A stretch of 63,826 nt of DNA from the NCBI GenBank assembly GCA_017882045.1, contig JADGQF010000002.1, positions 1-63,826 of the forward strand. Direction: 5' to 3'. The notes below the pieces were generated by a model. That model was not told the DNA's origin. It saw only the letters and a program-made list of their open reading frames with translations, and did no database searches. Shown piece after piece: positions 35,899-47,355 of this stretch. The position numbers and the translations under genes were made by a program. This DNA is from Anaerolineales bacterium (GTDB taxonomy: Bacteria > Chloroflexota > Anaerolineae > CG2-30-64-16). Position 1 is the first letter of the stretch. Each line of letters begins with the position of its first letter.

Positions 35899-36855
35899 AT
35901 GGCAGACAGCGAATTCAGCATTGACGCGTTCATCCCACCGGAGATGGCCGATCGAGCCGAGGCGGTCGGCATCCGCAAAGCGCGCCTCGACTTCCTCTCT
36001 ACTTTCATCCTGGCGATCCTGGCCGGCGCCTTTATCGCCGCCGGCGCCATATTCGCCACCACGGTCACCGCGGGCGCCGGCACACAACTGACCTACGGTG
36101 TTACCCGCCTGTTGGCCGGTCTCGCCTTCTGCCTGGGTCTGATCATGGTTGTCGTCGCCGGCGCCGAGCTCTTCACGGGCAATAACCTGGTCGTCATGGC
36201 CTGGGCCAACGGCAAAGTTAGCTCGTTACAGCTCTTGCGCAACTGGATCATCGTTTACGTGGGCAACTTTGTGGGTTCGTTGGCCACGGTGGTCATCATG
36301 TTCTTCACACGCCAATACCTGTCGGGCGGCGCAGCGGTCGGCATCGCCGCAATCAACACTGCGGTCAGTAAGACCAGCCTGGGCTTTGTGCAGGCGCTCG
36401 CGCTGGGCATCATGTGCAACGCCCTGGTCTGCATGGCCGTCTGGTTGTGCTTCAGCGCCCGCAGCACTACCGACAAGATTCTCTCCATCATCTTCCCGAT
36501 CACGGCCTTTGTGGCCGCCGGTTTCGAACACAGCATCGCCAATATGTACTTCATCCCAATCGGCCTGTTCATCAAGGACTTCGCCGGTGACGGTTTCTGG
36601 AAGCTCGACGCGGTGCTGAAGGCCGGGATCGGCGCTGACAAGCTGGCGCACCTGACTTGGGGCAACTTCTTGCTGGTCAACCTCTTGCCCGTCACCATCG
36701 GCAACATCATCGGTGGCGCCGGCATGGTCGGACTGGTGTATTGGTTCGCCTACCTGCGCACCAAGGGCCGCCGCGCCGCCGCCCCGTTCGCGCCCGCCCC
36801 GCCGGTCAAGGCCTCGGGTAAGGCGGCAGGCAAGCTGGCGACCGCCAGGAAGTAG
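35899..36855 (+). CDS. focA: Formate/nitrite transporter (FNT/FocA family)
   Basis: FIAAGAIFATTVTAGAG, GLIMVVVAGAELFTGNNLVVMAWANGKVS, IVYVGNFVGSLATVVIM, GIMCNALVCMAVWLCFSARSTTDKIL, AFVAAGFEHSIANMYFIPIGLF. Confidence 0.92.
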   Translation: MADSEFSIDAFIPPEMADRAEAVGIRKARLDFLSTFILAILAGAFIAAGAIFATTVTAGAGTQLTYGVTRLLAGLAFCLGLIMVVVAGAELFTGNNLVVMAWANGKVSSLQLLRNWIIVYVGNFVGSLATVVIMFFTRQYLSGGAAVGIAAINTAVSKTSLGFVQALALGIMCNALVCMAVWLCFSARSTTDKILSIIFPITAFVAAGFEHSIANMYFIPIGLFIKDFAGDGFWKLDAVLKAGIGADKLAHLTWGNFLLVNLLPVTIGNIIGGAGMVGLVYWFAYLRTKGRRAAAPFAPAPPVKASGKAAGKLATARK

Positions 36856-36995
36856 CCTGGGCTAGTAGCCTGGGCCTCGGCTGCCGGTCGTCTTTCGCGA
36901 TTTCGCGTTCCTATTGACAAGCAGGCCGTGGGGCGCGATAAACAGGTAACAATGGGCGGGCCGATGACGGCTCACTGTCAGGCTTAGGAGGGAAT

Positions 36996-37433
36996 ATGAC
37001 CTTTGTACGGGAGCTACTGCAAGGCAAGCAGGCGGGCCTGTGGACGATCAAGCGCCAGGCCACGGTGTTCGAGGCGCTGCAGGAAATGGCCGGCAAAAAC
37101 ATTGGGGCCCTGCCGGTGGTGGACGACGGCGAGTTGGTCGGCATGTTCTCCGAGCGAGACTATGCGCGCAAGGTCATTCTCAAGGGCAAGTCCTCGCAGA
37201 ACACGACCGTGGGCGAGCTGATGAGCTCCCCGGTCTTCTGCGTGGGCCTGGACGAAACGATCGAGACCTGCATGCAGCTCATGTCGACGCAGCACATCCG
37301 CCACCTGCCGGTATGCGAAAATGATCAGTTGCTGGGGATGATCAGCATCGGCGATGTCCTGCAGTCAATCATTGCCAACCAACAGGTCCTGATAGCCGAC
37401 CTTGAGAATTTCATAAACGGCGCGCGCAGCTAA
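36996..37433 (+). CDS. CBS-domain pair protein
   Basis: ATVFEALQEMAGKNIGALPVVDDGELVGMFSERDYARKVILKGKS and VGLDETIETCMQLMSTQHIRHLPVCENDQLLGMISIGDVLQSII. Confidence 0.88.
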   Translation: MTFVRELLQGKQAGLWTIKRQATVFEALQEMAGKNIGALPVVDDGELVGMFSERDYARKVILKGKSSQNTTVGELMSSPVFCVGLDETIETCMQLMSTQHIRHLPVCENDQLLGMISIGDVLQSIIANQQVLIADLENFINGARS

Positions 37434-37535
37434 GACAAGAGGGCGCTAACGACCGCCGGCCAGGCGCCATTCAGACCGTCTCGCCTCTGGCATTCCTCAT
37501 GCGCGTGGCCTCCTCTATCCGCTTGCCCGCGTCGC

Positions 37536-37564
37536 TTGACAGAAAGTGTAACATAAGGCACAAT
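37536..37564 (+). promoter_or_regulatory. sigma70-type promoter (TTGACA-N17-CACAAT) upstream of hypF
   Basis: TTGACA 37536-37541 and CACAAT 37559-37564. Confidence 0.6.
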
Positions 37565-37592
37565 AGGGCCACGAGGGAGAATTCGCCACAAC

Positions 37593-40001
37593 ATGTTATA
37601 TACGGCCGCCATGCGGCTGCGCGTTGAAATCCACGGCGCCGTGCAAGGCGTCGGCTTCCGGCCTTTCGTTTACCGCCTGGCCACCGAGCTGGGCCTGAAC
37701 GGCTGGGTCATTAACGATAGCCAGGGCGTGTTTGTTGAGGTCGAAGGCTCGCAGCCGATTCTGCAGAGCTTTCTCGACCGGTTGCCGGCCGAAAGGCCGC
37801 CACGCGCCATCATCCAATCGCTGGAGGCCGGCTGGCTGGAACCGGTGGGCTACACCACCTTCGAGATACGGCATAGCGACAACCGTGGCGCCAAAACCGT
37901 CCTGGTCCTGCCGGATATCGCCACGTGCCCGGACTGCCTGGCCGAGGTGCTGGACCCGGCAAATCGTCGCTATCGCTACCCGTTCACCAACTGCACCAAC
38001 TGCGGGCCGCGCTTCACGATCGTCGAGTCCTTACCGTACGACCGGCCCAATACGAGCATGCGCCGTTTCAGGCTGTGTCCTGCCTGTCGCTCCGAGTACG
38101 AAGACCCGCGCGATCGCCGTTTCCATGCCCAGCCCAATGCCTGCGCGGTCTGCGGGCCGGCCCTGGCGCTCTACGAGCCCCGCCAGGATGGTCCGGACCG
38201 CCCCGCTCCGGAGGCGCCCCCGTCCGTCGGCGCCGGCAAGTGGGCGGTTACGTTTGAGGGGGATGCCGCTCTTCTCCAGGCCGCGGCTGCCCTGCGCGCG
38301 GGCCGCATCCTGGCCGTCAAGGGGCTGGGTGGGTTTCATTTGATGGTGGACGCGCGTAACGCGCTCGCCGTGACCCGCTTGCGCGAGCGCAAACAGCGCC
38401 CTGACAGGCCCTTTGCCTTGATGGCGCGTGACCTGGAGCAGGTCCGCTCTTGCTGTGAGGTGCCGCCGGCGGCTGAGAGCCTGCTGGCTTCGGCCGAGGC
38501 GCCCATCCTGCTGCTGCGGCGGCGGGCGGACGCGCCGGTGGCGGCCCAGGTGGCGCCCGATAATCCATACCTGGGCGTCATGCTCGCGTACACTCCCCTG
38601 CATCACTTGCTAACGCGTGAGCTCGACTTCCCGCTGGTCGCCACCAGCGGGAACCTCAGAGATGAACCCATCTGCATTGATAATGCCGAAGCGTTGGAGC
38701 GCCTGAGCGGCATCGCGGATCTGTTCCTGGTGCACGACCGGCCGATCCTCCGCCATGCCGATGACAGCCTGGCCTGGATCTTGCTGGATGAGCCGCGCCT
38801 CCTGCGGCGGGCGCGCGGATATGCGCCTCTGCCGGTCTTGCTCGATCATTCCTTGCCCACGGTTCTGGCGGTCGGCGCACACCTCAAGAACACCGTTGCG
38901 CTCAGCGTGGAGCGTCAGGTATTCATCAGCCAACATATCGGCGACCTGGAGACGCCCGAGGCTATGTCCGCCTTCGAACGGGTCATCGCCGATTTTCTGC
39001 GCCTTTACGAGGCCACTCCCGCCGCCATCGCGCACGACTTGCACCCGGACTACCTGTCGACCAGATGGGCGCGCGAGCAAACGGCGCAATTGATCCCCGT
39101 GCAGCACCATCACGCACACTTGGCGGCCTGCCTGGCCGAAAACCGCGTGCCCGGACCGGCGCTGGGTGTGATCTGGGATGGCACGGGGTACGGAACCGAC
39201 GGGACGATCTGGGGCGGCGAGTTCTTGCTGGGCGATGCGGCCGAATACACGCGCGTGGCGCACCTGCGACCCTTCCGCTTGCCCGGCGGCGAGGCGGCCA
39301 TTCGCGAGCCGGGACGAATCGCGCTGGCCTTGCTCTGGGAACTCTATGGCGAGGCGGGATTAGGCCACGAATATCTTCCAACGGTGCAGGCGTACCGCCC
39401 GGCCGAGCGCCGCCTGTTGGGCCAGATGCTAAGCCGTGGAGTTAATTCGCCGCTCACGACCAGCGCGGGCCGCCTGTTCGACGGTGTCGCGGCCCTGATT
39501 GGCCTGCACCAGCAGGTCAACTTCGAGGGCCAGGCGGCCATCGCGTTGGAGTTCGTCGCAGATGAGACGGTTGAGGATACCTACCCGTTTCCGCTCCTGG
39601 ACCGCCCGGCGAGCCCGGCCGCGGATATGGGAAGCGCCGCTCCTCTCCCGTTCGCTCCGCCGGCTGCCCCGCTCATCCTCGACTGGCAGCCCCTCGTCGA
39701 GTCCATCCTCGCCGACTTGCGCCGCGCTGTTCCGGCGAGTATCATGGCCGCGCGCTTTCATAATGCTCTGGTCGAAGCAATCGTGGCTGTCGCCCAAGCC
39801 GTCGCTCAGGCCGCCGGTCAACCGCGCGTGGCCCTCTCCGGCGGCTGTTTCCAGAACCGGCTGCTGACCGAACGCGCCGCGCTCCGCCTGCGGGCGGCCG
39901 GTTTTGAGGTGGTGCTCCACCGCCTGGTCCCACCAAACGATGGCTGCATCAGCCTGGGCCAGGTGGCAGTGGCCGCCGCACGCCTGATGAAAGGTACATG
40001 A
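37593..40001 (+). CDS. hypF: Carbamoyltransferase HypF (start may be 37611)
   Basis: Acylphosphatase domain VEIHGAVQGVGFRPFVYRLA; CPDCLAEVLDPANRRYRYPFTNCTNCGPRFTI; VQHHHAHLAACLAEN; VALSGGCFQNRLLTE. Confidence 0.96.
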   Translation: MLYTAAMRLRVEIHGAVQGVGFRPFVYRLATELGLNGWVINDSQGVFVEVEGSQPILQSFLDRLPAERPPRAIIQSLEAGWLEPVGYTTFEIRHSDNRGAKTVLVLPDIATCPDCLAEVLDPANRRYRYPFTNCTNCGPRFTIVESLPYDRPNTSMRRFRLCPACRSEYEDPRDRRFHAQPNACAVCGPALALYEPRQDGPDRPAPEAPPSVGAGKWAVTFEGDAALLQAAAALRAGRILAVKGLGGFHLMVDARNALAVTRLRERKQRPDRPFALMARDLEQVRSCCEVPPAAESLLASAEAPILLLRRRADAPVAAQVAPDNPYLGVMLAYTPLHHLLTRELDFPLVATSGNLRDEPICIDNAEALERLSGIADLFLVHDRPILRHADDSLAWILLDEPRLLRRARGYAPLPVLLDHSLPTVLAVGAHLKNTVALSVERQVFISQHIGDLETPEAMSAFERVIADFLRLYEATPAAIAHDLHPDYLSTRWAREQTAQLIPVQHHHAHLAACLAENRVPGPALGVIWDGTGYGTDGTIWGGEFLLGDAAEYTRVAHLRPFRLPGGEAAIREPGRIALALLWELYGEAGLGHEYLPTVQAYRPAERRLLGQMLSRGVNSPLTTSAGRLFDGVAALIGLHQQVNFEGQAAIALEFVADETVEDTYPFPLLDRPASPAADMGSAAPLPFAPPAAPLILDWQPLVESILADLRRAVPASIMAARFHNALVEAIVAVAQAVAQAAGQPRVALSGGCFQNRLLTERAALRLRAAGFEVVLHRLVPPNDGCISLGQVAVAAARLMKGT

Positions 40002-40004
40002 AAT

Positions 40005-40265
40005 ATGTGTCTCGGAGTGCCGGGAAAGATTACGCAGATTGAGCAGGGCTCTGCTCTCGGGCTAGTGATGGGCAAGGTCAGCTTCGGCGGCATCGCCAAG
40101 GACGTCTGCCTGGCTTACGTGCCGGAGGCGCAGGTTGGAGACTATGTCATCGTTCATGCCGGCTTTGCCCTCAATTGTATCGACGAGGCCGAGGCGATGG
40201 AAGTGTTCAAGCTGTTGCGCGAGATGGGCGCGCTGGACGAGCGTGACGAGCTTGGGGTGGAATAG
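40005..40265 (+). CDS. hypC: HypC/HybG hydrogenase assembly chaperone
   Basis: MCLGVPGKITQIEQ...GDYVIVHAGFALNCIDEAEA. Confidence 0.95.
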   Translation: MCLGVPGKITQIEQGSALGLVMGKVSFGGIAKDVCLAYVPEAQVGDYVIVHAGFALNCIDEAEAMEVFKLLREMGALDERDELGVE

Positions 40266-41350
40266 ATGCGTTTTGTTGACGAATACCGCAACGAGACCGA
40301 CGCACAGAAACTTTTGCGTGGCATTATGAGGACGGTGACCAGGCCGTGGACGATCATGGAGATCTGCGGCGGCCAGACGCACACGTTGATCAAGTCAGGC
40401 ATTGACCGCTTGCTGCCGCCGGAGATCACCCTTGTCCATGGTCCCGGCTGTCCCGTGTGTGTGACGCCGCTCGAATTGATCGACCGGGCCATCGCGATCG
40501 CGCGGCAGCCTGGGGTCATCTTCACTTCATTCGGTGATATGTTGCGCGTGCCCGGCTCGCAGACGGACTTGCTCAGAGTCAAGGCCCAGGGCGGCGACGT
40601 GCGCATGATCTACTCACCGTTGGACGCGCTGAAGCTGGCGCGGAAGCACCCGGACCACCAGGTCGTATTTTTCGCGGTGGGCTTTGAGACGACCGCGCCG
40701 GGCAATGCAATGGCCGTCTGGCAGGCGAAACAACTGGGACTGAGCAACTTCTCCATCCTTTGCTCGCACGTGCTGGTGCCGCCGGCCATGGAAGCGATTC
40801 TCAGTTCGCCGGCCAATACCGTTCAAGGCTTCCTGGCGGCCGGACACGTTTGCTCGGTGATGGGTTATTGGGAGTATGAGCCGATCGCCGCACGCTACCA
40901 TATACCGGTCGTGGTGACCGGTTTCGAGCCGCTTGATCTGCTGCAAGGGATCTATATGACCGTCCGGGCCCTGGAAGAGGGGCGGGTGGGCGTTGAGAAC
41001 CAATATAGCCGGGCTGTCTCGCGCGAGGGCAACCGGTCCGCCCAGCAGCTTATGGCGCAGGTCTTCCAGGTGTCGGACCGCAAGTGGCGCGGTATTGGCG
41101 CTATCCCGCAGAGTGGCTATAGTCTGCGTCCCGAGTTCGCCGCCTTCGACGCCGGGCAGCGCTTCGGCGTGGCCGGCATCGTGGCCGCGGAGTCGCCGGT
41201 GTGCATCGCCGGGCAGATCATGCAAGGTCTGAAGAAGCCCCACGATTGCCCCGCCTTCGGCACGCTTTGCACCCCCGAGCACCCGCTCGGCGCGCCCATG
41301 GTCTCATCCGAGGGGGCCTGCGCCGCGTATTATCAGTATGGGAGGGCAGG

Positions 41351-41354
<4 letters not shown>
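40266..41354 (+). CDS. hypD: Hydrogenase formation protein HypD
   Basis: [54 protein letters not shown]. Confidence 0.96.
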
Positions 41355-42441
<1,087 letters not shown>

Positions 42442-42445
<4 letters not shown>

Positions 42446-44145
42446 TCAGCCTTTTCTTTGATGACCGGTAGCCAGAATCGGAAGGTCGTGCCCTTGTTCA
42501 GCTCCGACTCGACCGTGATCTGCCCGCCGGCCCGCTCGATGATTTCCTTGACGATCGACAGCCCCAGTCCTGTACCCATGCGCGAGACTGCCTTGGCATT
42601 GTCTGCGCGGAAGAACTCGGAGAAGAGCCTGGGCATCACCTCCGCCGGGATACCGATGCCGGTGTCGCTGACGCGGGCCACCAGCCTGTCGTCGTCGCAG
42701 TGCAGCGTGATCTCGACCCGCCCCTCGTCGCAGTTGTATTTGATGGCATTGCTGATCAGGTTATTCCAGACGCTCTTCATCTGGTCCGGGTTGGCCATCA
42801 CCGGAGGCAGATCGACGCCAACGTCGGTGCTGATCGTGATGTTGCGCTCCTGAGCGCGTGCGGCCATCAGGTCGAGTTGCTCCAGCAGGGTCTGTTCCAG
42901 GTGGAGCGGCTGAACCAGGCCGCGTGCATCGGCCGATTGGATGCGTCCGAGCTCCAACAAGTCGGCGATCAGGGCGAGTTGCTCCATGGCCCGCCTCTCG
43001 GCCTTCTCCAGCGTCTCGCGAACCTTAGCTTCCGGCACGTAGCCTTCGATGATCAGTTTCAGATAGCTCTGGATGGCCGCCACTGGCGCCCGCAGCTCGT
43101 GCGTCACCAGCAAAGTGAAGCGCGCGCGTGCATCGTCCAGTTCGCCCAGCTTCATGTTAACCTGCGCCAATTGCGCGTTCAGGCGCGACAGTTCATCGCG
43201 CTGGCTCCGGCAGGCCTCGTTTGCAGCGCGCAGTTGTTCGTTGAGCTCGCGCATGTTCTCGTTGCGTGCTTCCAGCCTCCGGTATGCTTCTTGCAGCTTG
43301 CTGTTGACCTGGACCAATTCCTCGCGTCGTGCTTTGCACTCTGCATTGGCCGCCCGCAACTGCTCGTTCAGCTCGCTCATGTGCTGCGAGCGTATTTCCT
43401 GCCGGTCATAAGCGGCTTGCAGCTCCGCGTACAGGTCGTCCAGGTGTTCGCGACGATGGGCACATTCCTGATTGGCCGCCCGCAACTGGTCATTCAGTTC
43501 GCGCAGTTGAGTGGCGCGCGCCTCTGCGCGTCGGTTGCTCTCAGATAGCTGGTTGGCGCGCGCGCGCAGCCGGCCCATAAGCTGAGACGTCACCTCGCCG
43601 GAAGTGAAGCAGACCGCCGCCAGGGCCACGGCTTGCGCGAACAGGAAACTGCCGCGCAGATACAGCACGGGGTCTTGGATCTCGCGCAGATGCAGGTGGG
43701 GCAGCCAGCCCAGCGCCTCGCCGGCCAGCAGACCCGCATAGAGCAGGCTGCCCGCCACCGCGCAGCCGATCGCTACACGCCGGGTCAGCAATGCCGCCGC
43801 CAGGATCACCGGAAAGACGTAGAATGGGAAGAACGGGTTTTCAACCCCACCGGAGAGGTGTAACACCACCGTCAATCCCAGGATGTCGATCGCCAATTGC
43901 CCGATCATCAGCCTGCCGCGCATCGGCGGGAGCAGTTGCTCTTCGCGCTTGTTGTGCAGGTAGAGGGTGATGCCCCCCTCGAGAATCACCAGCACGGCCA
44001 GCGTAAGGAGCAGCGCCCCGAGAGCCAGGTTGGGGACCCACCAGGCAGCAATCAGGACGAGGACGGCGGTCGCGGCGAGGCCGAGCAAGTGTAGCCGTAC
44101 GATGAAACGCAGGCGCTGAAGGGAGACAAAGTCTTCCGGTAGCAA
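42442..44145 (-). CDS. Membrane sensor histidine kinase with long coiled-coil linker
   Basis: Hydrophobic N-terminus; three 42-aa ELN(D/E)QLRAAN... repeats; H-box LLVTHELRAPVAAIQSYLKL; N/G boxes NNLISNAIKYN, VSDTGIGIP, GTGLGLSIVKEII. Confidence 0.93.
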
Positions 44146-44166
44146 AGTCTTAGATCTTTTGTAGTC

Positions 44167-44643
44167 TCAAGGCTGCTCGAAGTACTCGTCGATGGCCGCA
44201 CGGGCGTCCTTGAGCTTGCTCAACTGAATGATGCAGGTGACGGTCGAGATGGAGGTGCTGATGGCCAGGATGTTGACCCCATGCTCGGCCAGGGCCCGGA
44301 ACATCTGCCCGGCTATTCCTGGCCGCTCCTTGAAGTCCGGCCCATAGATGGCCACCGACGCGACCTGCGAGTTGGCGATTATCGCCTCGGGCTGGACGCT
44401 GGGGCGGGTCGACTCAATCGCGGCCAGGCTCGCCGACAGGTCGTCGCGATCCACGCACAGCACCATCTGGTCCTGCTGATGATGGTCGATGACCTGCACG
44501 ACAAACAGGACGTTTATCCTTCGCTGGCCGAGAGCATCCAGGATGGCTGCCGCGATCCCTGGCTGATCCTTGACTGCCAGGACGCTGATGCTTGCCAGGC
44601 AGTCGCTCTTCATTACCCCGCCGACCTTGATTTTCTGGGGCAT
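44167..44643 (-). CDS. Tandem ACT-domain protein, aspartokinase-regulatory-domain-like
   Basis: SISVLAVKDQPGIAAAILDALGQRRINV and VAIYGPDFKERPGIAGQMFRALAEHGVNILAISTSISTVTCII; no kinase domain. Confidence 0.82.
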   Translation of the reverse strand: MPQKIKVGGVMKSDCLASISVLAVKDQPGIAAAILDALGQRRINVLFVVQVIDHHQQDQMVLCVDRDDLSASLAAIESTRPSVQPEAIIANSQVASVAIYGPDFKERPGIAGQMFRALAEHGVNILAISTSISTVTCIIQLSKLKDARAAIDEYFEQP

Positions 44644-44747
44644 TGCATCCTCCGCCGGCACGTTGAGCTTGAGCGTATTGTACACCCGCGCGACAGATTT
44701 TCTGGGCGCCGCACGCTACAGGATTAACGGTCTGGAGGGACGTTCGC

Positions 44748-45143
44748 TTAACCTGCAACGGATGCCGGCAGCAGTTTTCCCACCTGTCTGAGCAGTTCCC
44801 GTGGCGCGATCGGCTTGGTGATGAAAGCGTCAATATGGATGCTCTCGTCTGTCGGGAAAAGCGCCAGGTAATCGGTGTTGGCGATCGAGGTGACCATGAG
44901 GATCGGCACATGCCGATACATGACGTCCTCCGCCATGCGCTGGCTCATGCTCAACCCGTCGAGGACGCTCGACATGATCACGTCGAGGATGACCAGGTCC
45001 GGCTTCTCCTGGGCCAGGACGCGCAGTCCCTGGTCGCTGTTGCCCGCGCTGACCACCTCATAGCAGTCACTCTCGAGCACCGTGCGGGTGTACGCGACGA
45101 AGTCGGGATCGTCGTCGACGACGAGTATCTTACCTTTAGCCAT
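44748..45143 (-). CDS. Receiver-only response regulator
   Basis: KILVVDDDPDFVAYTRTVLE...LVILDVIMSSVLDGLSMSQ...DAFITKPIAPRELL. Confidence 0.9.
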   Translation of the reverse strand: MAKGKILVVDDDPDFVAYTRTVLESDCYEVVSAGNSDQGLRVLAQEKPDLVILDVIMSSVLDGLSMSQRMAEDVMYRHVPILMVTSIANTDYLALFPTDESIHIDAFITKPIAPRELLRQVGKLLPASVAG

Positions 45144-45175
45144 AATCGCCTCTCAATCAAGGATTGTCTTGCGGT

Positions 45176-46441
45176 TTATGCCATCACTGGTTGCGGCACG
45201 CGGGCGGCGAACTCGCCTCGGAAGAGCTTGAGCGCCGAGGAAATGGGTTCGCACATCCCGGTCCCCATCGGGCAGAAGGTGGGGCCGTAAATACCGCGCG
45301 CGAGAAACTCCAACTTCTCCAGGTCGTCCGGTTGGGCGCAATTGTTCGACATGCGCTCCAGGATTTCGAGCATGCGCGTCCCACCGATGCGGCACAGCAC
45401 GCAGTTGCCGCATGACTCGTGGACGAAAAAGCTGGTCGTGCGCCGGGTCACCTCGACCATATCGGTCGTCTCATCCATCACGATCACCGCGCCGGTGCCC
45501 AATGCCGAGCCCGCCGCTTGTAGCGTTTCAAAGGCCATTGGCACGTCCAGCTTGTCGGCCAACAACAGGGGCGTCGAGGCGCCGCCGGGGATAACCGCTT
45601 TCAGCGCCCGGTTCATGCGCACGCCGCCTGCATGCTCGTAGACGATCTCGCGCAGGCTGGTGCCCAGCGGTAGCTCGTAGTTGCCCGGCCGGTTGACATG
45701 GCCGCTGACACAGAAAATCTTGGGACCTTTGCTCTGCTCGGTGCCGATCGTCGCGTACCAGGCGGCGCCGCGCTGCACGATGTGCGGGATGTTGGCCAGG
45801 GTTTCGATATTCTGCACGAGAGTCGGTTTGCCCCACAGCCCCACCTGCGCCGGGTACGGTGGCTTCAGACGCGGCTCGCCACGCTTGCCTTCGAGCGATT
45901 CGATCATCGCGGTCTCTTCGCCGCAGATGTAAGCGCCGGCCCCGCGGTGCACGGAAACGTCCAGGTCAAAACCACTGTCGAGGATGTTCTTGCCCAGGTA
46001 GCCGTGCTGGTAGGCATCGGCAATCGCCTTGATCCAGCGTTTGACGCCCAGGAAGAATTCACCGCGAATGTAAACAAAGGCCCGATGGATGCCGACCGCG
46101 TAAGCCGCGATGATCACACCCTCCAGGATCGAGTGGGGGTCACGCTCCACGATCAGCCGATCCTTGAACGTGCCGGGCTCACCTTCGTCGGTGTTCACGG
46201 CCAGGTATTTCACAGGGGCATCCTTCGGCATGAAGCCCCATTTCACCCCGGTCGGGAAGCCGGCGCCGCCCCGCCCGCGCAGGCCGGAGGCTTTCACCTC
46301 CTGAATGATCTGCTCGGGCTGCATCGTCAGCGCTGTGCGCAGGGCCTGATAGCCGCCATGCCCAAGATAAGTGGTGATCTTCTCAGAGTTTGGGAGGTTT
46401 ACGTTTGCCAGCAAAATGGGTTTCCAGGCATCCATGTTCAC
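45176..46441 (-). CDS. nuoF: NADH dehydrogenase-like flavoprotein NuoF (third NuoF-type in window)
   Basis: GLRGRGGAGFPTGVKWGFMP, NTDEGEPGTFKDRLIVERDPHSILEG, GAGAYICGEETAMIESLEGKRGEPRLKPPYPA, ESCGNCVLCRIGGTRMLEIL. Confidence 0.94.
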   Translation of the reverse strand: MNMDAWKPILLANVNLPNSEKITTYLGHGGYQALRTALTMQPEQIIQEVKASGLRGRGGAGFPTGVKWGFMPKDAPVKYLAVNTDEGEPGTFKDRLIVERDPHSILEGVIIAAYAVGIHRAFVYIRGEFFLGVKRWIKAIADAYQHGYLGKNILDSGFDLDVSVHRGAGAYICGEETAMIESLEGKRGEPRLKPPYPAQVGLWGKPTLVQNIETLANIPHIVQRGAAWYATIGTEQSKGPKIFCVSGHVNRPGNYELPLGTSLREIVYEHAGGVRMNRALKAVIPGGASTPLLLADKLDVPMAFETLQAAGSALGTGAVIVMDETTDMVEVTRRTTSFFVHESCGNCVLCRIGGTRMLEILERMSNNCAQPDDLEKLEFLARGIYGPTFCPMGTGMCEPISSALKLFRGEFAARVPQPVMA

Positions 46442-46914
46442 ACCTCCCCCATCAGGCGTTCGAGGACCGCGTCGATGCCCGCGGCGGTCAGGTTTTCGTA
46501 GAGCTGATCATTGACACGCATTGCCGGCGCTGTGCCGCACGAAGCCAGGCATTGGACGGTTTCCAGCGTGAAGCGTCCGTCGGCGGTCGTTTCTCCCGGC
46601 TTGATGCCGAGCTTGGCGCTGATGTAGTCCACTACCCGTTCGGCGCCCTCCGACAGATAACATGACAAACCTTCGCAGACCTGGATGACAAACCGGCCCG
46701 CCGGTTTGGTGCGGAAGAGTGTGTAGAAGCTGGCGGTGCTGAATACCTGCCCAGGTGGCACACCCAGCCGGCGGGCGACTTTCTCCATCGCCTCGTGTGT
46801 CACGTAGCCTTGTTGTTCCTGGGCGATGTACAGTGCGGCCAGGACCATTGCTTGCTTGGCAGGGTCCATCACTGCTGAACCGGGGGGCGGTGCGGAAGAG
46901 GCTAACGGATTCAT
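46438..46914 (-). CDS. nuoE: NuoE-like [2Fe-2S] subunit (third copy)
   Basis: VLAALYIAQEQQGYVTHEAMEKVARRLGVPPGQVFSTASFYTLFRTKPAGRFVIQVCEGLSCYLSEGAERVVDY, QCLASCGTAPAMRVND; ATGA overlap with nuoF. Confidence 0.9.
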   Translation of the reverse strand: MNPLASSAPPPGSAVMDPAKQAMVLAALYIAQEQQGYVTHEAMEKVARRLGVPPGQVFSTASFYTLFRTKPAGRFVIQVCEGLSCYLSEGAERVVDYISAKLGIKPGETTADGRFTLETVQCLASCGTAPAMRVNDQLYENLTAAGIDAVLERLMGEV

Positions 46915-47327
46915 ACCATCTCCTTATGGCCGGGACGGGCATGACCGCTGAGGACGGCAGCAATCTCGACGAGTAGCACTTCAGGGCTGATCGGCTTGCT
47001 CAGGAAGCGATCGACCATGCTGCGCTCGCCGGCGGGTAGGAAGCGGTCTTCGTCGTCGCTGAGGACAGCGGAGATCAGGATCAAGGGCGTGTTGGCCACG
47101 GTCGGGTCTCCCCGGACCGTCTTGATGAGCCCGAGCCCTGCTAGTTCGTAGGACATCATCGCGTCCAGCAAGACGGCATCCGGATGTTGTTCCCGCATCA
47201 GCGCCAGCCCATCGCCAGCGTTGGCGGCCTCCAGCACCCGATAGCCGTGGCTTTCCAACACGATGCGCACAAACTCGCGAAAGTCCGCGTCGTCGTCAAC
47301 AATCAGAACGGTGGTCGGCGCTGACAC
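46911..47327 (-). CDS. Receiver-only response regulator
   Basis: TTVLIVDDDADFREFVRIVLESHGYRVLEAANAGDGL...AVLLDAMMSYELAGLGLI...VDRFLSKPISPEVLL. Confidence 0.88.
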   Translation of the reverse strand: MSAPTTVLIVDDDADFREFVRIVLESHGYRVLEAANAGDGLALMREQHPDAVLLDAMMSYELAGLGLIKTVRGDPTVANTPLILISAVLSDDEDRFLPAGERSMVDRFLSKPISPEVLLVEIAAVLSGHARPGHKEMV

Positions 47328-47355
47328 GAAACGCTCCTGTTGGCTTGATGGCCCT

